64,000 nt of DNA from Calonectria ilicicola (GCA_020809705.1 CP085825.1:7936001-8000000), one strand, 5' to 3'; counted from the stretch's first letter, positions 31,948-44,495 are shown. Notes: a model not told the origin generated them from the sequence alone. Numbers and translations: made by a program.

Positions 31948-34900
31948 ATGGGCACAACCGGACTTCTTGACAACCCACTGCGGCGCAAGATTGACAAAGG
32001 TGACTCTGTATGTCACTACTTTGGGTACCGGTCCGTCTGCCTTCGCCCTAATGATGGAGATGTACCTGCAGATATCCTCAAATTACTCCCTCCTCACACT
32101 ATCGCCGTCAATATAGATGCTGAGGCCCATGTGAAGACCATTTCCATCTTTGCAGAAGAGATTCTCTTTGTTGGTGGCTGCACGTACAAGTTTGAGGAGA
32201 AGAATCTCAATGTACACTGTTCTACCGCCAGGTTTTGCGGCCCTGCCAAACCAGTCGTGATCGACCTTGGCGGAAGGCAAAATACCACCGCAGGGGCAAG
32301 CGGCGAATCAGCCTCAGGTGATGCAACAGATGCGAGTTATGACGTCGCACTTGGCTCGGATGGCCGCCCACAGAGATACACAGACAACCGTGACCAGGTT
32401 GGGAATATAAGGAACAGAACACAAGCGAGCCGGGGGAAAAGAGGCTCTGACGGAAGTCCGGGGAGGCAGGGAGGCAACGGTGGAAGCTTCAATCTGACGT
32501 GCAATCTATCCATTCCTGAGCAAGAAATTGGACAAACCAAGTTTCTTATTATCACATCAGGAGGCGCAGGCTCGTCTGGAGGTGCAGGTGGGCAAGGTGG
32601 CAGAGGCGGCGGTGGGTCGGTTTTAAGACCACCTCACCCTGAGAATTCTGACCCTGCATTCCGGGACCATTGGCTGGTTTGTCCAGAAGCGTTCGCAAGC
32701 TTGCTGTCGCTTATTACACCGGGATTTGGAGGAGATGGAGGAAATCCTGGTGCGGGTGGTTGGGGAGGTAGTGGAGGCAATATCACGATCAAGTTTCTGT
32801 TGAACGGAAGACAGGCAACTGCCGAGGAAACAAAGGCCATTTTCCCAGAAAGTAGCACCGAAGCTTCAGCGGGACCCAAAGGAAACGATGGTGGTGGGGG
32901 AGAGGTTGGTGAGCCTGGGCAGCAGTCATACTGGGGCCTGCGAGCTTACCACTGGCCTGATGTTGCGGCTTCCAACATGCTTTACGGAATGAAGCAGCAA
33001 AGCATTGACTGGCTTGATTATGTTGATTCCGGGTCTACCGGAAAGACCTTTACAACGAGACGATACGTTGTGAAGCCTCTGGGTGAGAAACCAAAACCAG
33101 GCTCCGTTATCGCCAACAACGCCCCACCCCCATCTCCTGGCAAGGTGGTTGTGGAGGCTGCGATGGACTGGAGTTCTCTCAGAGCCCATGTTGTCCAGCT
33201 TTCGATGATCGTAAATCGCCTCCACTTCGAGTATTTTGTTCATTTCACAACACAGGCATACACTTTACCTAATAACGATAAGACTATGAAGTTGGTTACG
33301 GAAAACTTTGCCACAAGCTTCGCTTGGGCTCGGGCCAGTATCGATAGTATTTCAAAAGGCGGAGGACAAGCGCTCGATCCCTCCGAGAGGCTGCTGTTCA
33401 AAATTGTCGAAAATAACTTCAGCCAACTTGCCATGTTTCAAGACCAACAGGTTGATATTTTTGGCAATGGACTCACAACAGTCGCTCAACCTGGGCTCAG
33501 CGTCTCGAGAACTCGGGCAACATTAGAAAAGTTCCTCAAGATTGAGGCACAATTTGAAAAAACCTCTCTTGAATTGCTTTCCACGACCAAAGCGAGAGAG
33601 GGAATGCGCGGCGAGCTCATCGATGCCTTGGGCAGAGCCAAGATTGAGGTTGAGAAGCAGAACACGGCCATCAATAATCTTGATGACCTTCAAAGGCAAA
33701 TTGTTCAAGCAGACAATCTCGTCAATAGTCGCCGGGACTATCTCAAGAAACGATTACAGAACTTCGAGGCAACAATTGAAGCTCAAGTCAATTGCGAGGT
33801 TACCGATATTCTCAATGGGTTATCGAATATTCATATAGGTTCCAATCCGGAAAGAGTAAGTTGAACTTTGTTCTTATTCCACATCATCCAGTTCTAACTG
33901 ACTTCATCCAGAATGCTGTGTCTGCAATAAGCGCTTTAGCAAGCATCGCGGGTGGTGCACAGCAGATGTTTAAGAATTCTTTTGAATCCATCAGGACCGA
34001 ATCGGGGCGCTATGTTGAGAAGAAGCTCCTCTATTCTCGCATTCACACCATTTTCGACAACACGGTATCGGTCAAGGAGTCGCTTGCAGAAGAGTTGAAG
34101 CGAGCAAAGGGTGAGAAGTCACGCAACCCAGATTACCTATCTCAGGTCAGGGTACAGGCTGAAAAGTTCAACCAAATGTGTGACGACTACTTTGCTGGGT
34201 TTCCAAAGGAAGTAGCCATGTCTCGTGACTCGTTTGACCAGCTCATAAATGCGATCCAGGCAAAGTCAGACCTTTTGGACAGTTATAACCAAATGGTTAT
34301 CAATATCGCCAGTAGCCAGCACGAGATCCAGAGGCTTGAACATGCCTCGGACATTTTCCGGGATAAGTTAGCTTCAGACAAGATGCAGGACGATGAGTTA
34401 CAATTGGCTTTTGCATTTCTGGAACAAATTAGAGCGGATATGAAGCGTTTCGTGCTTTGGAACTTATATAACCTCGTCCGCACCTTCAACTGCATGGCGC
34501 TCAGGCGGTCCAACCTCATGTCGGCATTTGCAAGTCTTCAGTCGTTCCATGAACTTGACGCAACAAACATATCGTCTGCGTTTGATACCTACTTTGAAAC
34601 CCAAGACCTGAACAATTTGAAGCAGTTTTGGGGTGTGTATAGAAGTACAGAGACTAAACCCGACGTGCCAGACATTCTCATTCTCACCGAGGGTGAGTAT
34701 CCGGATTTGTTCAGAGAACTGCGGGAGACGGGCCGTTTCACAGTTACCTTCGACTACAAAACTGTTACAAAACTAGGGTGGCCCATTAACCGATTTGATA
34801 TCAGGTATAAATCTGCAGAGGTTTATTTCCCTGGTGCATTTATCTCAAATGCCTCTCACCATACAGACAGGCCAATCATAAGCATGACGATTGGTACAAC

Positions 34901-35303
34901 TGGCCGCTGTTCCATTTTAGATGACAGGTTCCACGTCTCTGAGAAGCCAGGAGACCAAAAGCCAGATGAGGAGCATCCAAGATTCGGTGTGCACAAGTTT
35001 GATCTTGGCCGATCATTTACGCCCTTCTCTTACACGTATAACCCAAAAAGTCTTGGTACCGTTGGACTGAAGAGGCAGTCGGCTGCCAAATCATCCGACT
35101 CTTTCAAGTTCGAACTAGAGGAAAACCACGCGTTTGACATTTACTTACAATCGCCCCTCACTACATGGACAATCAAGTTATCGGATGTGCATAGTGAAGA
35201 GGGGAGAAAGCGTAAACCGGAATTGGTCAACAAGGTAGATTTGGAGCATTGCCGGAAGATAGAATTTCGGTTTCAGCTGGTTTATCGGGGGGTTCCTACT
35301 TAG
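31948..35303 (+). CDS. 1,099-residue protein with Gly-rich blocks and coiled coil, family unknown
   Basis: Two exons, 31948-33855 and 33912-35303, around a 56-nt intron (GTAAGT, CTAAC branch, CCAG). The ATG at 31948 is the first in frame; the open frame upstream has only non-ATG starts. Residues 1-110 are mixed alpha/beta without signal peptide. Residues 163-180, 205-224, 259-278 and about 310-325 are Gly-rich (GGAGGQGGRGGGGS type), separated by hydrophobic beta-like stretches. A long helical, probably coiled-coil region spans roughly 520-850, including HASDIFRDKLASD. The C-terminal 250 residues look beta-rich (DIRYKSAEVYFPGAFISN, GTTGRCSILDDRF, FTPFSYTYNPKS). The general plan, a helical stalk and a beta C-terminus, recalls large bacterial toxin-complex or surface proteins, but I cannot confirm homology. 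Transcribed towards the Zn2Cys6 gene, 215 bp apart. Confidence 0.85.
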
Positions 35304-35518
35304 AATATATCGATAAATTTCCGCTTACTATTTTCTCTCATGGCTGTAGATTCCATGAATATTCTTGTGCAAATCGAGAAATGAATGCTTGTATATTAGA
35401 TCTTGGGTTTCTATGCATGCGCTTAGCACAATGGATCATGTTGACAGCAAAACGATCATATTTTCATGTCCCGCGGGTTTCCAGTACATTATCAAAGAAA
35501 TTGAGAGTAGAGCAGAAG

Positions 35519-37755
35519 CTAGAAGGAAAATCTGAAAAGTCTTGTTGTTAGTTGCAATTGGCATGACGGAGTGTGCTTCTCACATTGGTTGTTGAATGTT
35601 GCGCCAAATTCATTCACAGGTATGGCCTCAAAATCTGCCAGAAAGTCGTCAGAGGCAGGCTCACGACCATGTTCGGCAGACGCTTCTCTGTTTCCAAGGA
35701 CAATGCTTAGGGCTTTTGCTACTTTTCCAGCCTCTGCAGATGCCGTACTCATTTCAAGCCAAATCTTGTGCGAGACAGTTAGTTGTTGTCGGATCTCTTC
35801 AGCCCTGAGCGACCATGCTGTTTGTCCTGTAGTCTCAGGTGGTTCGAATTTATCGACGTCTTGAAGGTAGAGACAGAGCACGCTTGTGGCGAGGAGAACA
35901 TCCTGGTTGAAAATGTGGATGACCTTCCATCTAAGCTGGCACAAACGACCGAATGGCTGAGACTCTTCGTGAAGCATTTTTTGAAAAGACAGTAGCTTGA
36001 TTGCGGAATCTAAACAAATTCGCACTGACTCACTGTCCCGCTCTTGAGGCTGCTGAGCTGGGTAGTTGATTAAAGCCCTGCGATATAGCAGGATGCGTGA
36101 TTTGTAGTAGGTCGTTTCTACACTCACCCGCTGCACTACAAGGTTTGGACTATCTGTGATGGGGTGTGGCATAGTTCCCCAACGCAGCAAGGGAGGAATA
36201 GCTCGATTGTGTACGCCTTCAAGAAGCGCGTCGACCTTGATGACCTCGTCGTGGGAAGGGGGATTAACATCAGTGTTGACGTCGCAAATCAAGCCGAGAG
36301 CTGTTATCAGTCGCCCTCTTGCAATGAGAGGGAGCACCGGGGTCCATTCTGTTTCTGGCTTCGGCGCAGGCATCTCGATTGTGTCCTCTTCAAAATCACA
36401 GTCGTGCAAGTTACGGGGCTCTTTTGTATCGATGTGCGTACCCGTGGCATTTCGAGGAAGGCCCATCTGCAAGGAGAGGGTAAGATCTAATTGGAGGATT
36501 GTAGTCCAGATGCGTCTACGCATCTCACCCTCGAACGGAGAAATTCCGGGAAAATGATCTGGGTCTCGGTGATAGCCCATGCGTATTGCAAGATGAAGTA
36601 TCATGCTGATCGAAAGCCAGCCATCGGTAGCGCCGTCTTTCAAGAGTATAACCTCTCCAGTAAGGACTGTTATGAGGGTTTCCAGGATATGTGGTCCTCC
36701 CGTCGTATACCTGGCCAGAATAAGGCACTGGACGGCTTTCTCCCGGAAAGCATCCTTCATGGTAAGATATTCGGCCTTAAGCGATTCGGCTCGCCCGTCC
36801 GGGAAGTCAATGGTGAAGGCCTGCAACTGCGCAGAAATATATAACATGGAGAACATGAGACCGATCCAAGCGATAGAAGTTGCAGGCGGATCTTCCCAGA
36901 AGGCTTCGTACTGGTTAAATGTCAGACTGATTGTAATTAGGTAGGTCAGAAATAACTCACCTCTCGGAGGAACTTCTTTCTATGAATGAGATCTACAGCA
37001 CATAGTCAATGTCTCTGAGAACGGAGAGAAAACTTGGACCTTGGATGTACTAACAGGGAGTGACAATGTGGGAATCAAAGTGGAGGGCCATGAGGCGGTC
37101 AACAACTGGACGAGGAGGAATAGCAGCCAGTATTTCATCTCGAGTCGCATGGCGGTTCGGACCGTAGAACAAGTGTGAGCCAGTTGGAGGCTTGCTGTCA
37201 GTGACCAAGTCCTCCTTTAGTCCTCTGATTTTGGTCAGAATGGCCTCCCAATGGACACTCTGGACATAGCTGGTTCCAGACTCATACACCTCTAGGGTGC
37301 CAGGATCTGCCGGGGATGTAGCGTCATCTTGGGAAGTCTTTGGTCTTCGGATTCCAGGGAGTACATTTGCGAATGATGACGAACTTTCTGGCGACTTTGG
37401 TCCGGGGGGACTTGGAGTTGGGAGTGATTGGTCTTTCATGAGGGTCACGACAAGGCTTTCCAGTTCAGCAATTCTGCCATGGAGGCTGGTGGACTGTCGC
37501 GGGGCAACGGAACGCGGAGCATTGGGCGTAGAAGAAGACGACGTTGCATAATTGCAGGAGTTGGTGAGGTCACGCCTTGTGCAAGCTCCGCATGGGTGCT
37601 GTCGGTCGCACTTTAGTCTGACAAAGTTAAGCGTGCACGACTGTGTGACGGAGATAGCACACGTACTTTCGGAGTCTACAAGGGTCACAAGAAAGCTGGA
37701 CTTTGTCTCTGCGTCGATTTGGTGGCGGACGCGGGCGTTGAGCGCTGTCGGTCAT
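35519..37755 (-). CDS. Zn2Cys6 fungal transcription factor
   Basis: 691 residues from exons 37755-37667, 37617-37055, 36992-36961 and 36910-35519; introns are 49, 62 and 50 nt. The first splice joins the zinc cluster: CDPCRLRKLKC, then DRQHPCGAC and NSC, a C-x2-C-x6-C-x5-C-x2-C-x8-C Zn2Cys6 motif near residues 24-51. A Leu-containing helix (HGRIAELESLVVTLMKD) follows for dimerisation, then a Ser/Pro-rich linker. The large exon carries the fungal_trans middle homology region, with RRIWTTILQLDLTLSLQMGLPR. It is transcribed away from the MFS gene at 38218 across a 462-bp shared promoter that contains tandem CCG-bearing repeats, so control of the transporter and of itself is likely (inference). 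An exon of only 32 nt is well supported by frame. Confidence 0.93.
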
Positions 37756-38217
37756 GGTGTGTGTGTGTGGAACCTCGTCCACGGCAATCTGGGTATGCCC
37801 AAAGCGGAATTGGTTGTTGATCCGCTCTCAAACAGTTTTACAGCCGCTTCACTTCAATAATAGAAAGAAGAGGGATGGATGGCGCCGCAAACCGAGAGGC
37901 AATGGAGAAAGAAATGACCATCCGACCGTCCGACCATCCGACCCTCCGCGTTAGCTGCATTACATAAGCAAATATCCAATATGGCTCTGCACCCATTCAC
38001 GTATTTACGGACTATTTTGCGGATTTAGTAGCTGGCACAATTAGCCCTTGCTGGAATAACCATAGTTATGGCTCCTTTATGCGAACTTCATCCTCCGGGC
38101 CTTGTCCGGCTGCCCACTCCGCCTCCAAATATATAGCAAGCAAAGCCTGGACCAGTGAACAACAAACAGGCGCCAATATCCCACAGCCACACCACCTTCG
38201 ATAGCATATCATATATC
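37756..38217. promoter_or_regulatory. bidirectional promoter of regulator and transporter genes
   Basis: 462 bp between the divergent ATGs. A TATA-like AAATATATAG lies at 38127-38136, about 85 bp before the transporter ATG. A tandem array of TCCGACC units is at 37921-37948 (separate entry). No open frame of note. Confidence 0.65.
37921..37948. repeat. tandem TCCGACC 8-bp repeats, possible Zn2Cys6 operator
   Basis: Three full copies of TCCGACC followed by one variable base (37921-37927, 37929-37935, 37937-37943) and a fourth partial TCCG at 37945-37948. CCG/CGG triplets are the usual half-sites for Zn2Cys6 proteins, and here they recur every 8 bp in direct orientation. They lie about 165 bp from the regulator ATG and 270 bp from the transporter ATG. 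Confidence 0.6.
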
Positions 38218-39875
38218 ATGGCAGCCGACTTGGAATCCGCCGATCAGAAGCCTGCCATATCGGACGATGGCCACCATGACCAACAATCTAGCGAGCTTGA
38301 CCAAACAGCAATTGAACAAGAGACAAAGGACAATGTGGTCGACTGGGATGGGCCAGACGACCCCCAAAACCCACGGAACTGGCCAGAATGGAAACGCATG
38401 ACCCAAGTCGTCCTCGCTAGCGCTTTCTTGCTCACTGCGTAAGGCACCTCCTGCGGCCCCTTTGACGAGGCAAATCCCATACTGATTATTACCCCTACAG
38501 CAACCTTGCCGCGACAATGTTTGCGCCTGGAGCTGCCGCGCTTGCCAGCGAGTTCCATATCACTAGTTCCACCATTGTCAGTCTTACTGTATCCATTTAC
38601 CTTTGCGGTTTCGCCGTTGGGCCAATGTTCATTGCACCGCTATCCGAGCTGTACGGACGCCTTGTCATCTACCACACCTGCAATGTGATTTACATTGGCT
38701 TCATCATCGGATGCGCGTTGAGTAAAAACACCGGCATGTTTCTCGTTTTTCGATTCCTTGCTGGATGTGCTTCTTCAGGCCCATTGACAGTTGGCGGAGG
38801 AACCGTCGCCGATGTTGTCCCGCCAGCTCAACGTGGGAGGGTAATGTCTGTGTTCTTCATAGGACCACTCCTGGGACCAGTAGGTGGTATTACCCACGCA
38901 AGCCGTAATTTTTCTGACAACCCTTCAAGGTCTTGGGCCCAATTGTTGGTGGCTTTGTGTCCGAATCCATTGGTTGGCGATGGACATTTTGGATCATCAT
39001 AATACTAGTGAGTAGAGTACAACCCCGACTATTCTCAAGTCGCTGACAGTTCAAACTAGGCAGGAGTATCATTTGCTATATCAATCTTCTTCCTCCACGA
39101 GACCAATGTCACAGTGCTGCTAGCGTGGAAGGCTGCTCGCCTCCGGAAAGAAACTGGCAATGCTGCTCTAGTTTCGAAAATGGACCGAGGCCTAACCCCC
39201 CGCCAGCTATTCCTCCGCGCTATTACTCGACCAACGAAGCTTCTCATCCTGTCGCCAATCGTACTCCTCCTTTCCCTCCTGTGCGCGTTTGTTTTCAGCC
39301 TACTTTTTATACTCTTCACCACGTTTCCCACAGTCTTCGAGGAACAATACCACTTCTCCGCCGGCATTTCTGGCTTGTCATATCTCGGTGTTGGAATTGG
39401 AATGGCCATCTCTCTCGTAGTCTTTGCCACTGTGAGCGACAAGCTGCAAAAATCACTTGGAGATGCGCCTAAACCTGAAGAACGCCTGAGGCCCATGATG
39501 TGGGTTATGCCCGCCGTGCCCATCGGCATCTTTTGGTATGGCTGGGCAGCCGAGAAACAGACTCATTGGATAGTGCCCATCATTGGAACCTTCTTTTTTG
39601 GATTCGGCTTCCTCTGGGTCGTAATGCCAACTCAGCTCTACCTGGTGGACGCGTTTGGCCCCGAGGCTGCCGCCTCCGCGTTGGCTGCAAACGTGATTCT
39701 CCGACTTCTTTTTGCAGCTTTCATTCCTTTGGCAGGACCGTCTTTGTATACAGGTCTAGGACTTGGGTGGGGAAATAGCGTCCTGGGTTTTATAGGCGTG
39801 GCTTTTCTTCCAGTTCCACTCTTATTCTATCGTTACGGAGAGTGGCTTAGGAAGCGTTTTGTTGTGAACCTATAA
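38218..39875 (+). CDS. MFS drug:H+ antiporter (DHA1 type)
   Basis: 497 residues from exons 38218-38438, 38501-38879, 38930-39007 and 39060-39875 (introns 62, 50 and 52 nt). The N-terminal cytosolic tail of about 55 residues is acidic and contains the DWDGPDDPQNPRNWP signature typical of fungal DHA1 multidrug/polyamine-like transporters. Twelve TM helices follow, with the loop motif LSELYGR, FRFLAGCASSGPLTVGGGTVADV, and motif C GPLLGPVLGPIVGG completed across a splice site. It is a paralogue of the transporter cut by the left edge of the window; that copy has one more intron near the C-terminal third (1151-1210). It is divergent from the Zn2Cys6 gene and probably its target. Substrate unknown; export of a toxic small molecule is the common role of the family. 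Confidence 0.95.
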
Positions 39876-40032
39876 CATTTCATGCAGAGGAAATAAACCT
39901 GTTCTTACTTTTGGAATTCACTTGCAGAGTAGGGGTCTCGCTGTTATTTTGTAAGAGATGTTGACCGAATGGGCTCGTATTTGGAGGCGACGAAGGATTC
40001 AAATTGATCAAATATGAAATATCGTATCCTGC

Positions 40033-41018
40033 TTAACAAGCACCGTCCTTGACACCGGGTGCGCTATAATATTGACAAGGTGTTTTGGCGTCGGTGCAAA
40101 TATTGACAAGTGTGGCTTTATCTCCATTATTCCTGTTGATACCAGCAACTTCGCCACCCTTCCGAGCCGTAACGCCCTCAAGGTAGACAGTTCTCTTACA
40201 ATTTTCGCACTTTTGTATGGGTTTACAATGTTAGCAGCGGTATTTTATCAGTCTGCTTTCAAAGAAGAGCACTCACGGTTCCACAGGAGCGGTAGACTTT
40301 CCCGTAATCTTCAGCATAGAAGTTGATGACCTAAATGAATGTGAGCCGCGGTAAACAGTGGAGATGCGAATTGGGCCCGGCGCATACCCTGACTTCACCA
40401 CATCCGTTATGCTGGATGATCTTGTCCGCCGCGTGGTACGCGCCACCTCCGACGATCCAGGTCACATCTCCAGGCTTGTCCTCTTTCTAAACAGAGACTG
40501 CAATTAGTTTCTTGTCTGAAAGCGTATGTTCTGAGGCAAATTGATGGAATCTTGATTGCGAGGAGATAGTCGACGCACAATAGAAATGGCATCCTCGCAC
40601 ACATCCTCAAACCAGACAAATTCGAGGGTGCAGGGTCCTAGACAGTACACGCCTTCGCCCACTGTTTTCCCGATAATGACATTTCGAAGAGTAGCACCTC
40701 TCTCAAGGATGAAAGCCGTTGCCTCTCGACCTAGCCACCAATTTGTGAGCCTCTGACAAATTATCTAATAATGGAAAAGCGGAAAGTAGTGCGATAGGTA
40801 TGGTTACCTTGCTCCGTCTGGCCCTTGCAGGTACTCGGATTCCTATCATACTTGGCCCACCCAGCGTCGAAGACCTGGCCTGCTTTAATGGTGATCGGAG
40901 CAGAGATCGGCTTGGTCGACGTAGGGACTGGAACACCACCTGTATATCCCAAACAAGCTAGTGCAGAAGGCAAAATCCCAGCGAGGGTAAAAAGAAGATT
41001 CCTTGGGCTGGTAAACAT
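40033..41018 (-). CDS. secreted pectate lyase, polysaccharide lyase family 3
   Basis: 230 residues from five exons: 41018-40808, 40730-40579, 40486-40388, 40330-40277 and 40209-40033; introns are 77, 92, 57 and 67 nt, all GT-AG. A 21-residue signal peptide ([14 protein letters not shown]) leads a short beta-helix protein. Family signatures include [56 protein letters not shown] and the [13 protein letters not shown] block with the Arg that fits the catalytic base of PL3. Cysteines typical of the fungal enzymes are kept. It would cleave de-esterified pectin by beta-elimination outside the cell, with Ca2+. Its length equals the family's usual size, and all parts look intact. Confidence 0.95.
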
Positions 41019-41683
41019 TGTCACAACCTGAAAGATCTTGTTTCAAAAATTCCTTGGATGGTGATATTGCTTGATGCCATATTATTTATTTACTGGGAGT
41101 GATTGCGATTGCTTAAATAGATTTTCAAAACCACCCCCCAGGCAATCAAGTTGTGCATCGTGACATGGTTGCTGTCTTTGATGCTCTGATTCCAATAACT
41201 ATTCGTGGAAATAATGTCGATTTAAACCCCCGCAATATGGCAGTGTTCCACGCATTCTAGCTGGGATGTATTCTGAGCTGACAGGCCATGCTCGTATTTG
41301 AAAAGTATCATGGTTCGCTGTGATTTGTTGCAAACTGCTTCCATTTATGAATCCTACAAATGGCTTAGTAGTAGTCGACTGTCTTGGCGAACAAATGGTT
41401 GGTTGTGATGAAGTCTCGGAGCTACAGATGCCGGATCTACTTGGGCTTGTTTAGGAAATTTCATCGTTGTGCATGATGAGCCGAGCATCCTCAACCTAAC
41501 CGCTGGCTCTTGGCATCAGTCGATGATTGGCAGGGAGTAGAGAGAACTGGATTGACCTTCCGAAAACAGGCTGGACTTGAGGAGTTCACAGATGATATTT
41601 GTGTTGTAGGAAAAGTGACCTCATGGAGGAGGATTCTAACAATTTAGCCATTGGGTGTCCTTGGCACTAGTCACTCTATCACT
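41019..41683. other. intergenic, pectate lyase promoter side
   Basis: About 665 bp without a supported gene. It should contain the pectate lyase promoter to the left and the 3' end of the esterase to the right. Confidence 0.5.
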
Positions 41684-42854
41684 CTATGTCTTGATCACAA
41701 ACTCGTTAGATGCTGATGGGTTTGACAGCACCCAACGGATACCATTTTCCATAACCTTGTCCCACTTGGCAGATGCAGACAGCTTGTCTCCGAATCGACG
41801 GAAGCCGTGGGGAACTCCTTTGAATAGATTCACATCTGTAGGAACTCTACGCATTGTTAATCTCAGTGCCTAATGGATACGGAAGAACGGCGCCTCACCC
41901 AGCTTCAGTAAGCATCTTGGCATACAACAGCCCATCATCCCGCAACGGATCCAGCCCCGCTATCCCGAACACGGTCGGCGGAAGTCCAGTTACCTGTTCC
42001 GGGGTAGCATTTCCAGGGCTCAGCCTAGTGTCGTCGACGCTCGGGTTCGGAATCTGCAATAGCTCGCCAAATAACTGTGCTATCTGCATTGGCAACAGTG
42101 GTGCATCTGCGTTTGTGTGGTAGCTTGACACCGAAGGGTCCACGAGCTTCTTTAGCTGCGGCTCAGTGCAGGTTAGGTGCGTCAGACACGGAATCATCAA
42201 GACCTGCCCTGCAATAGCAAGCGGTTCGGTCGCATTCTGAAGATGTCGCTGCAACGTCAAAGAGGCAGCGATCTGGGCACCCGCAGAGATTCCTCCAATA
42301 ACCACCTTTTCCCTGTGCCCACCAACTTGGTCAATGTGATCGGCTAGCCAGCCGAATGCATCCTCAGCGTCGTTCCAGGCAGTCGGATACACGTGTTCCG
42401 GAGTGTGCCGATAGTTGACGTTGAGAACAACCACGTCGGCCCCCAAGGCAATGCGGGCACAGATTGCATCCTCAGAGGCGAGCGTCCCAAACATATATCC
42501 ACCTCCATGAAGATGGATGTAGATGGGTAAAGCCGCGGCAGGGTCGGCGGAGATGGGGCGGTAAGTCCGAGCCTCAATCTGGCTGCCGTCACGGGTTGGG
42601 ATGGAGTAGTCTTTTAGTTGAACTTGGGGACCCAGAGACACCATGGCTTCTGCGGCCAAGGCCTCTCGGTTTTTGTTGTTGGCGCTTTTCCCCTCAACAA
42701 GAGCCTTGCCAGTGGGGGGTGGAGGCAGCGTGGCCTGGACAGCCAGCCACTCATCACTTGGGCCATCGTAGCATGAAAAGTCAGCCATTGTATCAGCTGG
42801 AGAGTAATTTGGACTAGTATGAAGAGTTATTTTCTTGGTGTCGTATGAACTCAT
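41684..42854 (-). CDS. alpha/beta hydrolase, HSL/arylacetamide-deacetylase-like
   Basis: 372 residues from exons 42854-41899 and 41846-41684, with a 52-nt intron. The oxyanion motif HGGG is at residues 116-119, the nucleophile elbow GISAG at Ser190, the Asp in GLDPLRDDG at D302 (or D306), and the catalytic His in GVPHGF at H332, which is supplied only by exon 2. So the single long frame by itself would lack the His. Family: hormone-sensitive-lipase-like alpha/beta hydrolase fold-3, intracellular carboxylesterases of small esters. There is no signal peptide. It is in the same direction as the pectate lyase and 665 bp upstream of it. Confidence 0.93.
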
Positions 42855-43940
42855 GAGCTCAAGTTGAGCATCACGTCACCAGTAGCCCAGGGCCTTTTCT
42901 GGGGTGGGAGGGGATTCCAGCGAGTGCCTCGGCCCCACTAGAGCCCCTCCCCCTCGGTCTGATACGTCTGTTACGTCTGTAACTGTGTTCACATTCATCC
43001 CGAAATCCGGGATTACCGACTCGGAGGCGTTTTACCTCGCTGTCACTGACTAATGAACAAGCAGCCATGAATTGTTATACGGTTGAGCTCTCTGTATTTC
43101 TTGCCTTTCTGCCTTACAAATATATCGGATCAAAATTGTTTATAGGCCTCTCTTTTCCTTGCTGACGCTTCGATGACTGACATTGGTCTTTAAATCTATG
43201 ATTTTCGTCGGGTCAGAGGAACGCTCACATATAGCTTCTGGGTTGGTTGGGGCTGTGCGTCTTGGTTGATGCAAGAAGTTGAGCCGACTCGCACCCGACT
43301 GTCCTGTTCACGACATAATTATTCGTAACAAGACTAAACATAATGGTGCCTCTTGGCATGGTAAAGCTGAATGGCTGAGTAGGCACTAATCGTACTTAGT
43401 CTCGGCCCGCTCAGACTCTAGCCTTCAACGGAGGACGAATCAAGACCAAAGTTTGGGAACACTAACTACTTCCATCAATGTTTATTTTGGAAGGAAAGGT
43501 GCGGAAGGCGTTTGGCGCGGGCCAATGTCTGCTCCGGTCGCAGGATCAGCTTGGCATAGCATCACACCAGACCCTGACAGCTGGCCAGCCAGTTAATAAG
43601 CTTAATTCTAATCGGCTAGTTAAATCACCAGGCATAATTTTCGCTTTCTCTTAAAGGTGGCTATGATTTGCCTCCGATCTGAAGCCAGTCTGCCTTGCCT
43701 GTGGGCATAGAGTTAAGCCATGACGCATTGGAATGAAGGTTGGTCTTTGCCACAAGTCTAGAACTCAGAATGGTGACACTAATAATAAACTTGAATGATA
43801 CAAGAATAAGTAGAGTGCCGATAAATATAAAACCATCATTCTTCTTCCTTCGTCTCTCAGCCTAGCAATCCGAACAATTTGATAAATCGCATCTCATCTA
43901 CTCTCTTTGCACCACGGAAACCCACTCCAAGCACACCAAT
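42855..43940. other. intergenic with promoter of the PhiA-like gene
   Basis: About 1.1 kb between divergent genes. A TATA-like ATAAATATAAAA is at 43821-43832 and is followed by a CT-rich tract up to about 43860, a typical fungal start region, 110 bp before the ATG at 43941. No coding region seen. Confidence 0.6.
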
Positions 43941-44495
43941 ATGCAATTCAAGTCCCTCCTTCTCGCCTCAATTGCCACAGTAGGCGTTATTGCAGCTGAT
44001 GAATTCAAGTCAACCGCTTTTGAAGTCATCGCCATCGGCCAGGGCAGCGGGGTCCATCTTCAGGCTCTACAGGCCGGTCGTGGTGGCTGGTTCTTCAAAC
44101 TCCCCACTGAAAAAGCGATCTGTGCTGCGACATCTGATAATACTGCCACCCTCCAGATCTGGGGAAATGAGCTATATCTCTACAATTCCGGAACTCTTAC
44201 CCAAAGAGCCTATGTTGACCGATCTGGAATGGGCCAGGGTGTTTTCCGATACACTGATGCCAAGAACGGCCTCGGTAGGAACTGGGAGAGCGAAGGCTGG
44301 AAGATTGACAGCAGCGGCAACTTGGTTTTCGGGGGTACAAGGGGATTTGTCGCCTGTCCAGGTGCCGTTAGCGGCGGCTACAGCGTCTGGCTCAATGCTG
44401 GCTTTCAGACTCCTGGAGGGAACAAGAACTGCAAACCTGTCAGTCTCCGTGTCATCAAGAGCACCAAACCCAATAGCTGCAGTTACACCAAATAA
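43941..44495 (+). CDS. PhiA-like cell wall/secreted protein
   Basis: 184 residues, no intron. Residues 1-19 are a signal peptide (MQFKSLLLASIATVGVIAA). The body has the SGVHLQALQAGRGGWFF start and the SSGNLVFGGTRGFVACPG and GYSVWLNAG strands of the fungal PhiA family, small wall-associated proteins first linked with phialide development in Aspergillus. Many family members are abundant secreted proteins in liquid culture. The strong TATA box and CT-rich leader suggest high expression. Cys content is low (four), with two near the C-terminus. Assignment rests on pattern recognition. Confidence 0.85.
   Translation: MQFKSLLLASIATVGVIAADEFKSTAFEVIAIGQGSGVHLQALQAGRGGWFFKLPTEKAICAATSDNTATLQIWGNELYLYNSGTLTQRAYVDRSGMGQGVFRYTDAKNGLGRNWESEGWKIDSSGNLVFGGTRGFVACPGAVSGGYSVWLNAGFQTPGGNKNCKPVSLRVIKSTKPNSCSYTK

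Noticed and set aside
31948..35303. Assignment as a bacterial toxin-complex homologue
   Set aside because: Only the general architecture and a few short phrases recall that group; not enough for a family name.
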